From JAGFIY01 sp964499285 (GTDB lineage Bacteria; Bacteroidota; Ignavibacteria; Ignavibacteriales; Melioribacteraceae): a DNA stretch of 64,000 bases. This document shows positions 27,947 through 36,924 of the stretch, piece by piece (the first letter of the stretch is position 1; each line of letters begins with the position of its first letter). The notes under the pieces were generated by a model that was given only the letters and a program-made list of their open reading frames with translations, ran no database searches and was not told where the DNA came from. Both the position numbers and the translations under genes were made by a program. The stretch spans positions 1 to 64,000 of the forward strand of contig CAZCLA010000012.1 in NCBI GenBank assembly GCA_964499285.1. The letters run 5' to 3'.

Positions 27947-28777
27947 TTATGCACTGTCTCGCAGAAGCATTTTTCTCATTGCGATTAGTTTATTCGGAGT
28001 TATATAATACTTGCCCAAATTTTCATCATCACCTTTTTTGCCCCCGTGAAAATCCGAGCCACCGGATTCAAGCAGACAGTATTGACTTACGATGCCGCGA
28101 TAAAATCTGACCTGATGATCTTTGTGCGAAGGATGAACGACTTCAATACCGTCAATGCCTGATTTAATCAGATATGTAAGAATTGACTCTTTCATATAGC
28201 CCGGATGAGCAATAAATGACAATCCGCCGGCATCGCCGATTAACTTTAATGCACTTCTTGGTGAGATATGAATTTTCTTTTCATAAGCTGGACCGTTATC
28301 AGCAATGTACTTATCAAAGGCTTCGTAGTAAGAATCAATAAGGCCTAATTCAAGCATCGCAAGCGCTATGTGAGGTCTTCCTATTGCAGAATTTTTTGCT
28401 TGATCAACCACATCGTCTAATGTTATATTAAGACCGAGGTTACGTAATTTTCTGACTATCCTTCTGGCTCTATGAAAACGTTCTTCTCTGAAAAAACGAA
28501 GATATTTAATCAACTCGTCATCATGAATATCGATAAAATAACCAAGAAGATGAACTTCCTTATCCTCGATATCCGTGCTTATTTCCAATCCCGGAATAAC
28601 TTCAACCCCAAGATCTTTTCCATAAGCCATTGCATCTTCGAGTGCACTTATGCCATCGTGGTCTGTAATTGAGACTATCTCAAGTCCGGCTTCTTTCGTA
28701 CGCTTAATAAGTTCGAAAGGAGATAAGGCTCCATCCGAATAATTAGTGTGCATATGTAAGTCGACTTTGCGATTCAT
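27947..28777 (-). CDS. PHP-domain metal-dependent phosphoesterase
   Basis: The 276-residue protein belongs to the stand-alone PHP phosphoesterase family (COG0613, which includes the RNase AM/YciV nucleases and 3',5'-nucleotide phosphatases). Metal ligands are visible in DLHMHTNYSDG, SITDHDG, VIPGLEIST, the GRPHIA motif, FIAHPGY and GGSDFHGG. It probably hydrolyses small nucleotides or RNA ends in the cytoplasm. Its start overlaps the stop of the Crp/Fnr regulator gene (TGATG), so the two are coexpressed. Confidence 0.9.
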   Translation of the reverse strand: MNRKVDLHMHTNYSDGALSPFELIKRTKEAGLEIVSITDHDGISALEDAMAYGKDLGVEVIPGLEISTDIEDKEVHLLGYFIDIHDDELIKYLRFFREERFHRARRIVRKLRNLGLNITLDDVVDQAKNSAIGRPHIALAMLELGLIDSYYEAFDKYIADNGPAYEKKIHISPRSALKLIGDAGGLSFIAHPGYMKESILTYLIKSGIDGIEVVHPSHKDHQVRFYRGIVSQYCLLESGGSDFHGGKKGDDENLGKYYITPNKLIAMRKMLLRDSA

Positions 28778-29460
28778 CAGTGATACAATTCTTTAAACTT
28801 TTCGTAATCTAATATTCTTAATTTTGAGCCTTCCAATTCCACCAAACCTTTTTTTGCAAAGGAATGAAGTGTTCTCGAAATAGTTTCCCTTGAAGTTGCC
28901 GCCATATTCGCAAGATCCTGCTGAAGAGGAAGTTTTTCAATTTCAACAACTCCTTGCTTAATCTTACCGACATCATCCGCGATCTGGAGCAGTACCGTTG
29001 CAACCTTACCTTCGGCATCTTTTAAAGAAAGAGATTTGATTTTCATATCGGCGGCTCTCAACCTCTTAGTAAGTTCTTGAAGCAATGCAATCGAGATTTC
29101 AGGGTGATCTTTCAGTAAAACCAGAAACTCGCTGCGCTGAATCATAAATACTTCAGAATCTTCGGTAGCAATTACAGTTGCCGAACGTGTCATTCCGTCC
29201 AATAGAGCCATTTCACCGAAAAAGTCGGAGTCGGATAAAATCGTCAAAATCACCTCGCGCCCGTCACTGCTGGTTCTTGTAACTTTTACTTTTCCACTGA
29301 TAATTACAAAAAGAGCTCCGCCTTGTTCATCCTCCATAAGGATAACACTGTCTTTCACAAACTTTTTTCGAGTTCCTATTTGTGAGATTTTTTCGATTGT
29401 TTCTTTTGGTAAGTCCGAAAAAATCGGTACGTATAGGAGAAAATCAGATAATGACTCCAT
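28777..29460 (-). CDS. Crp/Fnr-family transcriptional regulator
   Basis: The 227-residue protein has an N-terminal cyclic-nucleotide-binding beta-roll with FGEMALLDGMTRSATV, close to the cAMP-binding cassette of CRP, followed by a long dimer helix and a C-terminal winged helix. The recognition helix reads TSRETISRTL, combining the R-E of CRP with the E-x-x-S-R of FNR. No N-terminal cysteine cluster for an FNR-type Fe-S centre is present, so oxygen sensing by that route is excluded. It is followed by a PHP phosphoesterase gene with one-base overlap, which may link it to nucleotide signalling. Confidence 0.92.
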   Translation of the reverse strand: MESLSDFLLYVPIFSDLPKETIEKISQIGTRKKFVKDSVILMEDEQGGALFVIISGKVKVTRTSSDGREVILTILSDSDFFGEMALLDGMTRSATVIATEDSEVFMIQRSEFLVLLKDHPEISIALLQELTKRLRAADMKIKSLSLKDAEGKVATVLLQIADDVGKIKQGVVEIEKLPLQQDLANMAATSRETISRTLHSFAKKGLVELEGSKLRILDYEKFKELYH

Positions 29461-29584
29461 ACCTCTCCCGGTTTCTCTATAAGTGATTATAACAAAATCA
29501 TTTATACGAAAATTTCTGCCCTAAATCAAGTTTATATATAAATATTATTTTATAATTACAGTATCTTAATGAAAATAAGCTAAA

Positions 29585-29613
29585 TTGATAAATGACTGCT
29601 TTCTAGCTATATT
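29585..29613 (+). promoter_or_regulatory. Candidate sigma70-type promoter of gapA
   Basis: TTGATA (29585-29590) and TATATT (29608-29613) lie 17 bases apart. The expected transcript begins near 29620 and carries a strong GGAGG Shine-Dalgarno (29643-29647) 7 bases before the gapA ATG. Confidence 0.5.
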
Positions 29614-29654
29614 TATAAATTAAATCTTGATATATTTTTAACGGAGGAGACATA

Positions 29655-30647
29655 ATGGCAGTAAAAATTGGTATTAATGGTTTTGGAAGAATCGGAAGAC
29701 TAGTCTTCAGACGTGCGCTAGCTTTAGGCGATGTTGATTTTGTTGGAATAAATGATCTTACCGATGCAAAAACTTTAGCTCATTTGCTGAAATATGATTC
29801 TGTTCATGGAAGATTTAACGGTGAAATTGAAGTCGATGGAAACGATTTAATTGTTAATGGTGATAGAATTAAAATCACAGCTGAAAAAGATCCTGCAGCT
29901 TTAAAATGGGGAGAATTAGGAACTCAAGTCGTTATTGAATCAACAGGTGTTTTCAGATCGAAAGAAGCTTGCATGAAACACATCGAAGCCGGTGCTAAAA
30001 AGGTAATTTTAACTGTTCCTTCAAAAGGAGAAGTTGATGCAACGGTTGTTCTTGGAGTTAATGATGATATTTTAACTGGCGATGAAAAAATAATCTCGAA
30101 TGCGTCTTGTACAACTAACTGTCTGGCACCGATGGTTAAAGTTCTTCATGATAATTTCGGTGTTGAAAAAGGATTTATGACGACTGTTCATTCTTACACC
30201 AACGATCAGAGATTACTGGATCTTCCTCATAGTGATCTCAGAAGAGCGAGATCAGCCGCTGTTTCGATTATTCCAACCACTACTGGCGCGGCAAAAGCTG
30301 TCGGAAAAGTTATGCCGGAGTTGAAAGGAAAACTTGACGGATTTTCTCTCAGAGTTCCAACACCCGATGGATCAATCACAGATCTTGTAGCAGTTCTTAA
30401 AAAAGAAACTACAGTTGAAGAAGTAAATGCTGCAATGAAATCTGCCGCAGAAGGTGCATTAAAAGGAATAATGGAATACACAGAAGATCCAATTGTATCT
30501 ACGGATATTATTGGTAATCCTCACTCCACTATTTTCGATAGCCTTTCTACAATGGTTAATGGAAATCTTGTTAAAGTTGTTGGATGGTACGATAATGAGT
30601 GGGGTTATTCCTGCAGAGTTGTTGATTTGATGAGAAAAATTGCTTAA
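29655..30647 (+). CDS. gapA: Type I glyceraldehyde-3-phosphate dehydrogenase
   Basis: This 330-residue enzyme oxidises glyceraldehyde-3-phosphate to 1,3-bisphosphoglycerate with NAD+. Visible signatures are the Rossmann loop INGFGRIGR, the active-site SNASCTTNCLAP with the catalytic Cys, the HSYTNDQRLLDLPH segment, and the C-terminal WYDNEWGYS. NDLTD after the second strand fits NAD preference. It precedes pgk, the next enzyme in glycolysis. A strong terminator hairpin separates the two, so they may be only partly cotranscribed. Confidence 0.98.
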   Translation: MAVKIGINGFGRIGRLVFRRALALGDVDFVGINDLTDAKTLAHLLKYDSVHGRFNGEIEVDGNDLIVNGDRIKITAEKDPAALKWGELGTQVVIESTGVFRSKEACMKHIEAGAKKVILTVPSKGEVDATVVLGVNDDILTGDEKIISNASCTTNCLAPMVKVLHDNFGVEKGFMTTVHSYTNDQRLLDLPHSDLRRARSAAVSIIPTTTGAAKAVGKVMPELKGKLDGFSLRVPTPDGSITDLVAVLKKETTVEEVNAAMKSAAEGALKGIMEYTEDPIVSTDIIGNPHSTIFDSLSTMVNGNLVKVVGWYDNEWGYSCRVVDLMRKIA

Positions 30648-30678
30648 GTAAAATTATGATATATTTTTAATTCAAAGG

Positions 30679-30710
30679 CGCAGTAAAATTTTTTACTGCG
30701 TCTTTTTTTT
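30679..30710 (+). terminator. Intrinsic terminator between gapA and pgk
   Basis: CGCAGTAAAA and TTTTACTGCG form a perfect 10-bp stem with a very short loop, followed by TCTTTTTTTT. It ends only 15 bases before the pgk ATG and 6 bases before its GGAGG ribosome site. Confidence 0.75.
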
Positions 30711-30725
30711 GATTTTGGAGGAACA

Positions 30726-31922
30726 ATGAACAAGTTAACAATAGACGATTTGGAATTAAAAGACAAAAAAGTTCTCGTTCGTGTGGATTTTAATGTCCCT
30801 TTGGACGAAAATCAAAATATCACTGATGATATTAGGATCACAGCTGCACTGCCGACAATAAAAAAAATTATTAATGAAGGGGGAAAAACTATTTTAATGA
30901 GCCATTTGGGTCGACCAAAAGGGGACAGAAAAATGGAATTTTCTCTAAAGCCAGCAGCCGAACGTCTATCAGAACTACTTGGCAAAAAGGTTTATTTTGC
31001 TGATGATTGTATTGGGGAGGGAGTAAAAAAGCTGGTTTCAGACATAAAGCCGAGTGAAGTTCTTCTTCTCGAAAATTTAAGATTTCATAAAGAAGAAACT
31101 AATAACGACGAGAATTTTTCCAGACAACTTGCCGAAATCGCAGATGTATATGTTAACGATGCATTTGGCTCAGCACATCGCGCGCATGCTTCAACCGAGG
31201 GTGTTACAAAATTTATTGACAAATGTGCTGCCGGATATTTGATGCAAAAAGAACTTGAGTACCTTGGTAATGCTGTCTCAAATCCTAAAAGACCATTTAC
31301 TGCAATATTGGGAGGTGCAAAAATATCAGGCAAAATAGATGTAATAGAAAATCTGCTGCCAAAGGTTGATAATCTTCTCATTGGCGGAGGGATGGCTTAT
31401 ACTTTTTTCAAAGCTCAAGGATATGAAATTGGTAAATCGCTTCTTGAGGAAGAAAAAATTGAACTCGCTGCTCAACTTTTAGAAAAAGTTAAAAATGGCA
31501 AGGTTAATTTCTTACTTCCGGTGGATGTAAAAGCTTCGGATGAATTTTCAAACGATTCTCCGGGGAATATATACAAGGTTGATTCAATACCGGCAGAAAA
31601 AATGGGACTTGATATTGGGGAGGAAACAATCAAAATTTTCTGTGATGTTATCAAATTGAGTAAAACGATAATTTGGAATGGTCCGATGGGCGTTTTTGAA
31701 TTTAACAACTTTGCTCACGGAACAAATGCAATTGCAGCAGCTCTTGCTGAAGCTACGGAAAGAGGAGCTGTTACAATTATAGGTGGTGGAGATTCTGCTG
31801 CTGCAATTAAGAAAGCGGGACTTGAAGAAAAGGTTTCGCATGTATCAACTGGTGGCGGGGCTTCACTTGAATTTTTGGAGGGAAAGATTCTTCCCGGTGT
31901 TGCTGCTTTGACGAATATATAA
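30726..31922 (+). CDS. pgk: Phosphoglycerate kinase
   Basis: The 398-residue enzyme transfers phosphate from 1,3-bisphosphoglycerate to ADP. The N-terminal KKVLVRVDFNVPLDEN, the substrate loop MSHLGRPKGDRK, LLENLRFHKEE, NDAFGSAHRAHAS, the nucleotide site GGAKISGKIDV and the C-terminal GGGDSAAAIKKAG and HVSTGGGASLEFLEG motifs are all intact. GGAGG 5 bases upstream of the ATG supports the start. It follows gapA in the usual glycolytic pair. Confidence 0.98.
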   Translation: MNKLTIDDLELKDKKVLVRVDFNVPLDENQNITDDIRITAALPTIKKIINEGGKTILMSHLGRPKGDRKMEFSLKPAAERLSELLGKKVYFADDCIGEGVKKLVSDIKPSEVLLLENLRFHKEETNNDENFSRQLAEIADVYVNDAFGSAHRAHASTEGVTKFIDKCAAGYLMQKELEYLGNAVSNPKRPFTAILGGAKISGKIDVIENLLPKVDNLLIGGGMAYTFFKAQGYEIGKSLLEEEKIELAAQLLEKVKNGKVNFLLPVDVKASDEFSNDSPGNIYKVDSIPAEKMGLDIGEETIKIFCDVIKLSKTIIWNGPMGVFEFNNFAHGTNAIAAALAEATERGAVTIIGGGDSAAAIKKAGLEEKVSHVSTGGGASLEFLEGKILPGVAALTNI

Positions 31923-31944
31923 ACCTTTAGAAACAAAATTGCTG

Positions 31945-31985
31945 AAGAAGCAGTCTAACAAACCGGTTTAGATTGCTTCTTGCAT
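31945..31985 (+). terminator. Terminator-like hairpin after pgk
   Basis: AAGAAGCAGTCTAA pairs with TTAGATTGCTTCTT (14 bp, one G-U pair) around a 9-base loop. The following bases TTGCATTTATT are only moderately T-rich, so it may be a weak terminator or a mRNA 3' stabiliser. Confidence 0.55.
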
Positions 31986-32038
31986 TTATTCTGAAAACAA
32001 TTAACTTAATTAATGAATTTGAGATTACAAGGTAATAG

Positions 32039-33004
32039 ATGAGTTACGATTCAAGAGATTATTACAGGCCTACGGGATTTGGAGGGTTCAGTTTATTTCC
32101 CCCTGTAATTAAAAAGCTTTTAATCATAAATGCTGTAGTATTTTTTATTCAAATGATTTTTGATAATCTAACCTTCGGCGGAGTTCCCGGATGGTATGTA
32201 TTGAATCGTTATTTTGCATTAAACCCATTGGCTGGAATTGACCAAGCCGGTCAGCCATTTAATTTTCAAGTTTGGCAGTTGATAACTTATCAGTTTATGC
32301 ATGGTGGTTTTTCTCACATCTTTTTCAATCTTCTTATGCTTTGGATGTTCGGTATGGAATTAGAAAATATGTGGGGATCGAAGAAGTTCTTGTTATTCTA
32401 TCTTATATCGGGGATCGGTGCCGGATTTCTGCATATCTTTTTGTCACCAGTTTTTGCCGGTGGGGCAGCTCCTACGATCGGCGCGTCAGGAGCAGTATAC
32501 GGAATAATGCTTGCATTTGCATTTTTCTTTCCGGATCGGCCAATTTACCTGTATTTCCTTCTGCCAATTCGAGCAAAATATTTAATCGGATTTTTGATAA
32601 TAATTGAATTCCTTTCCGTGGGAAGTCCAAGTATAGTGGCGCATTTGGCACATATTGGAGGCGCAATTACTGCATTAATTCTTATTTTACTCGACAGAAG
32701 ATATCACTTTAATATTGATGGCTTGTGGAGGAGCATTAAACGCAAATACGATTCTCAATCTTCATCAAAAAATAATATTCGTAATTCAGGTGCATCATTC
32801 AGAAAACCACGAACCTTCGGTTCGAAAAAAGCAGATGTGGAAGAAGCTGAATTTTTTGACTTAAACAATCAGTCTCGAACAGATGATAATTATGTAACTC
32901 AGGAAGAAATAGATAGAATTTTGGACAAAATTAGTCAAAGCGGTTATCAAAACCTTACGGAACGTGAAAAGAAAATTTTATTTGAAGCAAGTAAGCGCAA
33001 TTAG
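32039..33004 (+). CDS. Rhomboid-family intramembrane serine protease
   Basis: This 321-residue membrane protein has six predicted spans. Rhomboid motifs are HGGFSHIFFNLLML (oxyanion His and Asn), the catalytic Ser in GASGAVYGIM and the catalytic His in AHLAHIGGA. A cytosolic tail of about 100 charged residues follows, ending in EEIDRILDKISQSGYQNLTEREKKILFEAS, a motif found in many Bacteroidota rhomboids. Its substrate is unknown. AAGG upstream of the ATG supports the start. The 3' end overlaps the start of a lipoprotein gene. Confidence 0.93.
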   Translation: MSYDSRDYYRPTGFGGFSLFPPVIKKLLIINAVVFFIQMIFDNLTFGGVPGWYVLNRYFALNPLAGIDQAGQPFNFQVWQLITYQFMHGGFSHIFFNLLMLWMFGMELENMWGSKKFLLFYLISGIGAGFLHIFLSPVFAGGAAPTIGASGAVYGIMLAFAFFFPDRPIYLYFLLPIRAKYLIGFLIIIEFLSVGSPSIVAHLAHIGGAITALILILLDRRYHFNIDGLWRSIKRKYDSQSSSKNNIRNSGASFRKPRTFGSKKADVEEAEFFDLNNQSRTDDNYVTQEEIDRILDKISQSGYQNLTEREKKILFEASKRN

Positions 33005-33317
33005 TTTCTGCGCATTACTTTTATCAATCTGTGTAATATCGTGTTCATCGGAAACTTACTACGATGAAAAAACTACTGCACGAATTTATGTCGATCTTCT
33101 CATTATAGAAGAATCAAATTTGTACGATGCTGATTCTGTATCAATAAAACAAGATGATTATTTTGGAAAGTACAATTTGGATAAATCCAAATATGAGCGT
33201 TCGTTTTCGAGTTATGAAACTGACGAAAAAAAATGGGAACTGCTTTTTAACGAGGCGGAAAGAATAATCGATTCGCTTAAAACCGCTTCAGATCAAGAAC
33301 CTCAATCTTCTTCTTAA
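32964..33317 (+). CDS. Small lipoprotein, DUF4296-like
   Basis: The 117-residue protein starts at a GTG inside the rhomboid gene; a TTG six codons later is the alternative. A hydrophobic stretch ends at VISCSS, so it is probably a lipoprotein. The remainder (ARIYVDLLIIEESN, then YNLDKSKYERSFSSYE and a C-terminal helix) resembles DUF4296, a Bacteroidota lipoprotein family of unknown role. It overlaps the upstream gene by 41 bases and the convergent recQ by another 41 bases, so more than two thirds of an already small gene is shared-free sequence only in the middle. Confidence 0.7.
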   Translation: MKRKFYLKQVSAISFCALLLSICVISCSSETYYDEKTTARIYVDLLIIEESNLYDADSVSIKQDDYFGKYNLDKSKYERSFSSYETDEKKWELLFNEAERIIDSLKTASDQEPQSSS

Positions 33318-35886
33318 CAATTCTTATTTCTGCATAAGAAATATCATTCGGCAGCAATGACTTTAACTCTTTAAGATTTGCCGTCCTATTCTTCTCGATG
33401 ATATCGCTTACTTTTTCAATTATTTTTGGTTTTATGATGTTGTGAATATCTAGTTGGTTGTCGTATTCCAGCAATGATTCAATCTGAAGGGAAATTACGG
33501 CAGAAGGCAGTTTTGTAATTCTTGAAATATCCTGCAGCGAGTATTTTTTTTCAAGCATGGTTCTTAGGAAACTTAAATTTTCCGGTAATGCTTTTCGAAT
33601 AATCTCCTTCGGATATTTTTTTTTGTATTCCGATATAATAAAGATTATATCCTCGCCAAATTTATTAAACATTTTTTGAGTGAATCCATTTATGCTCATC
33701 AATTCTGATTGCGTGTTCGGTTCACTTTCTGCAATCTTACGGAGAAGATCATCGGGACATATAAATTGAATCGGCTGACCGAATTTTCTTGAAGCTTCTT
33801 TTCGTACTTCTCTGAGTTGATTAAAAATTTCAAGCGTTCGATCAATCGCATCTATGTTTTTAAATTCATCTTTGGAATCATCTAAAATTATATCAATTCC
33901 TTTTTCATGCAATCCGTAAGTGGAGTTTATTTTTTTTATAATGTTTCTGCTTGTTAAGTAATCTAAAGAGTTTTTAATTTCATCTTTTGAGTAATGTTCA
34001 CAGCTTCCGAATGAGGATAAATTTTGTCTAGTGAAATTTTTTGCATCACCGCGTAAAATTTTGTGAAGTATATGTTCTCTTACTGCAAAATCAGTTTCGC
34101 CCAGCAGAGATAAAATTTTGTTCTCTAAATATTCATTGCGTTCAAGAATTTTACTTTTATTTTCTCCTTTGCAGTTATCACATTTTTCGCATCTGTAAGT
34201 TGTGTCGTTTCCTTCAAAGTAGTCAAGTAAAAATTTGAATCGGCAAGATTTTGTGTAGCAGTAATCGAGCATCATTCGCAACTTACGTCTTGCGTTTTCT
34301 AAATTTAAAATTAATTCACTCTCATCTAATTTCAGATCAATGAACTTTCTTCTTTCCTGCTGCATCTGAATAAGACCTGATGAATCGATAATTCTGAACT
34401 CAAGTATTCCTTTTGAGTTCAACGAGTTTAGCTCGTTAATTACATCGGAAAAACTTAAATCGCATTTTGAAGACAATGATTTAGGGTCAATTGAGATTGA
34501 ATTAACGAAAATTCCCGCGCCATAAATTTTGAGCAACTCAGTTGAAATCAGTCTGGTTTTTTTTGAGCGAGTTTGTTTTAAATAATTATGAAGATCATTG
34601 CTTGTTATTCTTATTCTACATTGATAAGATCTGCCGCCGATATTTGTAAATTTCAGCACCCCGAGTTCTTGAAGTTTTAGCAAAATCGAATTCAGTTTAG
34701 TTTCATTTATGTTTTTGCTTTCAAACAAAATTTTTAATCCGGAATCGATTGGTAAATACTGATTAGTTTTTGAACCTAGTGCAATTTGATTGTAATCGAA
34801 TACCGTGTTATAAACAGTTTGAATCTCGCTTGGGGTTGGGTGAGTGCTGTTTATAAAAAATTCTTGAACACCATGGTCTTTTGGATCGAAGAGAAGAAAT
34901 ATTTCCGCATCTTTACCGTCTCTTCCTGCTCTTCCAATTTCTTGGTAATAACTTTCTAAACTTCCGGGAAAGTGATAGTGGATGATACTTCTAATATCTG
35001 ACTTATCAATACCCATTCCGAATGCATTTGTTGCAACTATAATATCATTTTTACCGGAACTAAATTCATCTTGAATTATCTCTCGTATTTCATTCGATAT
35101 GCCTGCATGGTAAACTCTGTTTTGAATCATTTTTTCATTAAGAAGTTCGCCTATTGATTCACAGCTTTTTCTAGTAGCCGAATAAATTATTGCAGGAAGA
35201 TGACGTTTATTTTTCAGAATAGAAAGAAGCTCATTTTTTTTGTCACGAGTATGAATAACATTCAGATGTAGATTCTCTCTCTCGAAACCGGCGACGATAA
35301 TTTTGGGCTTATCCAGTCCAAGCTGAAGAACGATATCTTTTCGTACATCCTTTGTCGCGGTTGCTGTAAAAGCTGCTATGTTTTTGAATTTAATTAAGTC
35401 AATAATTTTTCTGATGTTTCTATAACTCGGTCTAAAATTATGTCCCCACTGACTTATGCAATGAGCTTCGTCGATAAATAAGTAATCCGGGTTTAACTGT
35501 TTAATTCGTTGAAGAAAATAATCGTTCTCTAAACGTTCGGGAGCGATATAGAGCAATTTTATTTTATTTTTTTCGATATTATTTAAAACCTTTTCGCTTG
35601 CGGAATAGTCTAATGTACTGTTGATGAAAGCTGAGATCTTTTCTATTTGATTGATTGCATCGACTTGATCTTTCATCAAAGAAATCAAAGGAGAAATTAT
35701 AATCGAAAAATTTTCGGATAATAGAGAAGGTATCTGGTAACAAATAGTTTTTCCTGCTCCAGTTGGAAGAACCGAAAGTAAGTTTTTACCTTTCAAAATG
35801 GTTTCGATTATCTCGAGTTGGTTTTCTCTAAAATGATCGAAACCAAAAAATTGTTTCAATATTTGTTCTGGATTTTTGCTCGACAA
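33277..35886 (-). CDS. recQ: RecQ-family ATP-dependent DNA helicase
   Basis: The 869-residue helicase starts at TTG; no ATG occurs before motif I. Helicase motifs are Walker A LPTGAGKTICYQ, DEAH in FIDEAHCISQWGH, and FGMGIDKSDIRSIIHYHFP with the arginine-finger motif EIGRAGRDGK. The RecQ-C zinc motif is CYTKSCRFKFLLDYF followed by CEKCDNC. An HRDC-like segment (residues about 700-760) and a C-terminal helix-turn-helix extension follow, which makes it longer than E. coli RecQ (609). It unwinds recombination intermediates. Its 3' end overlaps the opposing lipoprotein gene. Confidence 0.93.
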   Translation of the reverse strand: MSSKNPEQILKQFFGFDHFRENQLEIIETILKGKNLLSVLPTGAGKTICYQIPSLLSENFSIIISPLISLMKDQVDAINQIEKISAFINSTLDYSASEKVLNNIEKNKIKLLYIAPERLENDYFLQRIKQLNPDYLFIDEAHCISQWGHNFRPSYRNIRKIIDLIKFKNIAAFTATATKDVRKDIVLQLGLDKPKIIVAGFERENLHLNVIHTRDKKNELLSILKNKRHLPAIIYSATRKSCESIGELLNEKMIQNRVYHAGISNEIREIIQDEFSSGKNDIIVATNAFGMGIDKSDIRSIIHYHFPGSLESYYQEIGRAGRDGKDAEIFLLFDPKDHGVQEFFINSTHPTPSEIQTVYNTVFDYNQIALGSKTNQYLPIDSGLKILFESKNINETKLNSILLKLQELGVLKFTNIGGRSYQCRIRITSNDLHNYLKQTRSKKTRLISTELLKIYGAGIFVNSISIDPKSLSSKCDLSFSDVINELNSLNSKGILEFRIIDSSGLIQMQQERRKFIDLKLDESELILNLENARRKLRMMLDYCYTKSCRFKFLLDYFEGNDTTYRCEKCDNCKGENKSKILERNEYLENKILSLLGETDFAVREHILHKILRGDAKNFTRQNLSSFGSCEHYSKDEIKNSLDYLTSRNIIKKINSTYGLHEKGIDIILDDSKDEFKNIDAIDRTLEIFNQLREVRKEASRKFGQPIQFICPDDLLRKIAESEPNTQSELMSINGFTQKMFNKFGEDIIFIISEYKKKYPKEIIRKALPENLSFLRTMLEKKYSLQDISRITKLPSAVISLQIESLLEYDNQLDIHNIIKPKIIEKVSDIIEKNRTANLKELKSLLPNDISYAEIRIVKKKIEVLDLKRF

Positions 35887-35979
35887 TTTTTGTAATAACC
35901 TTATTAAAGTTTATTTTGAAATATAAGAATAATTACAGACTTGATTATTCGATTGATTACTCTTTAACAGGAATTTTGA

Positions 35980-36924
35980 ATGAGCGTTATAAGTATTGAC
36001 AATCTTACAAAGATATTCAATCCAAATTCTAAATCATCGAGAGTTGTGGCTTTGAATAATTTTTCTTTGTCTGTCGATGAAGCAACGATTTTTGGGTTAT
36101 TAGGACCAAACGGTGCCGGTAAAACTACGTTGATAAAAATTTTATTAGGAATTGTATATCCAACTTCCGGTACTGCGGAAATTCTTAATAAAACAATTGA
36201 TGATTATCTTGTTAGGAAGCATATAGGTTATTTACCGGAAAATCATAAATTCCCTCTCTATTTGACCGGTGAGGATGTTCTCAAATACTATGCTCAGCTT
36301 TCAGGTTGTTCTAAAGAAGGTTTGCAAAATAGAATCGACTCACTTCTTAAACTTGTTAAGATGTACAAGTGGAAAAGGACTAAAGTTAAGAGCTATTCCA
36401 AAGGGATGATGCAGCGTTTGGGATTGGCACATTCATTAATTGCAGATCCTAAAATAATTTTTCTGGATGAACCGACAGATGGAGTTGATCCGCTGGGACG
36501 AAAAGAAATAAGAGATATCTTGCTCGAGCTTAAAAGTGAAGGAAAGACAATTTTTCTGAACAGCCATCTTCTATCGGAAGTTGAACTGGTATGCGACAGA
36601 GTAGCAATTTTACACAAAGGAAGTTTGGTTAGGGAAGGGACGGTGTCTGATATTACAACACAGAAAGAAATTTATGAGATTAAGATTAATCAAAAATTAG
36701 ATTCGGAAATGGTACGCAGATCAACAGAAGGATTTTCGTATTCACAAAAAGATGAATATACTCTTCATTTGAAAGTTGAGAGTCCTGAACAGAGGGATAA
36801 ACTTCTTGATAAATTCAGACAAAACGGAATCTCAATTGAAGCGATGGTCCCGCTTAAAACTTCATTGGAAGATATGTTTATAAACTTAATTCATGAGACT
36901 GATAAAAGGCAAGATAATGAATGA
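35980..36924 (+). CDS. ABC transporter ATP-binding protein
   Basis: This 314-residue ATPase has Walker A GPNGAGKTT, Q-loop YLPENHKFP, signature YSKGMMQRLGLAHSL, Walker B IIFLDEPTDGVDP and an H-loop in FLNSHLLSE. The signature is SKGM, typical of the CcmA/DrrA/NatA exporter branch. A C-terminal domain of about 90 residues follows, ending KTSLEDMFINLI, also usual for that branch. It overlaps the permease gene by 8 bases and should work with it. Substrate unknown. Confidence 0.93.
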   Translation: MSVISIDNLTKIFNPNSKSSRVVALNNFSLSVDEATIFGLLGPNGAGKTTLIKILLGIVYPTSGTAEILNKTIDDYLVRKHIGYLPENHKFPLYLTGEDVLKYYAQLSGCSKEGLQNRIDSLLKLVKMYKWKRTKVKSYSKGMMQRLGLAHSLIADPKIIFLDEPTDGVDPLGRKEIRDILLELKSEGKTIFLNSHLLSEVELVCDRVAILHKGSLVREGTVSDITTQKEIYEIKINQKLDSEMVRRSTEGFSYSQKDEYTLHLKVESPEQRDKLLDKFRQNGISIEAMVPLKTSLEDMFINLIHETDKRQDNE

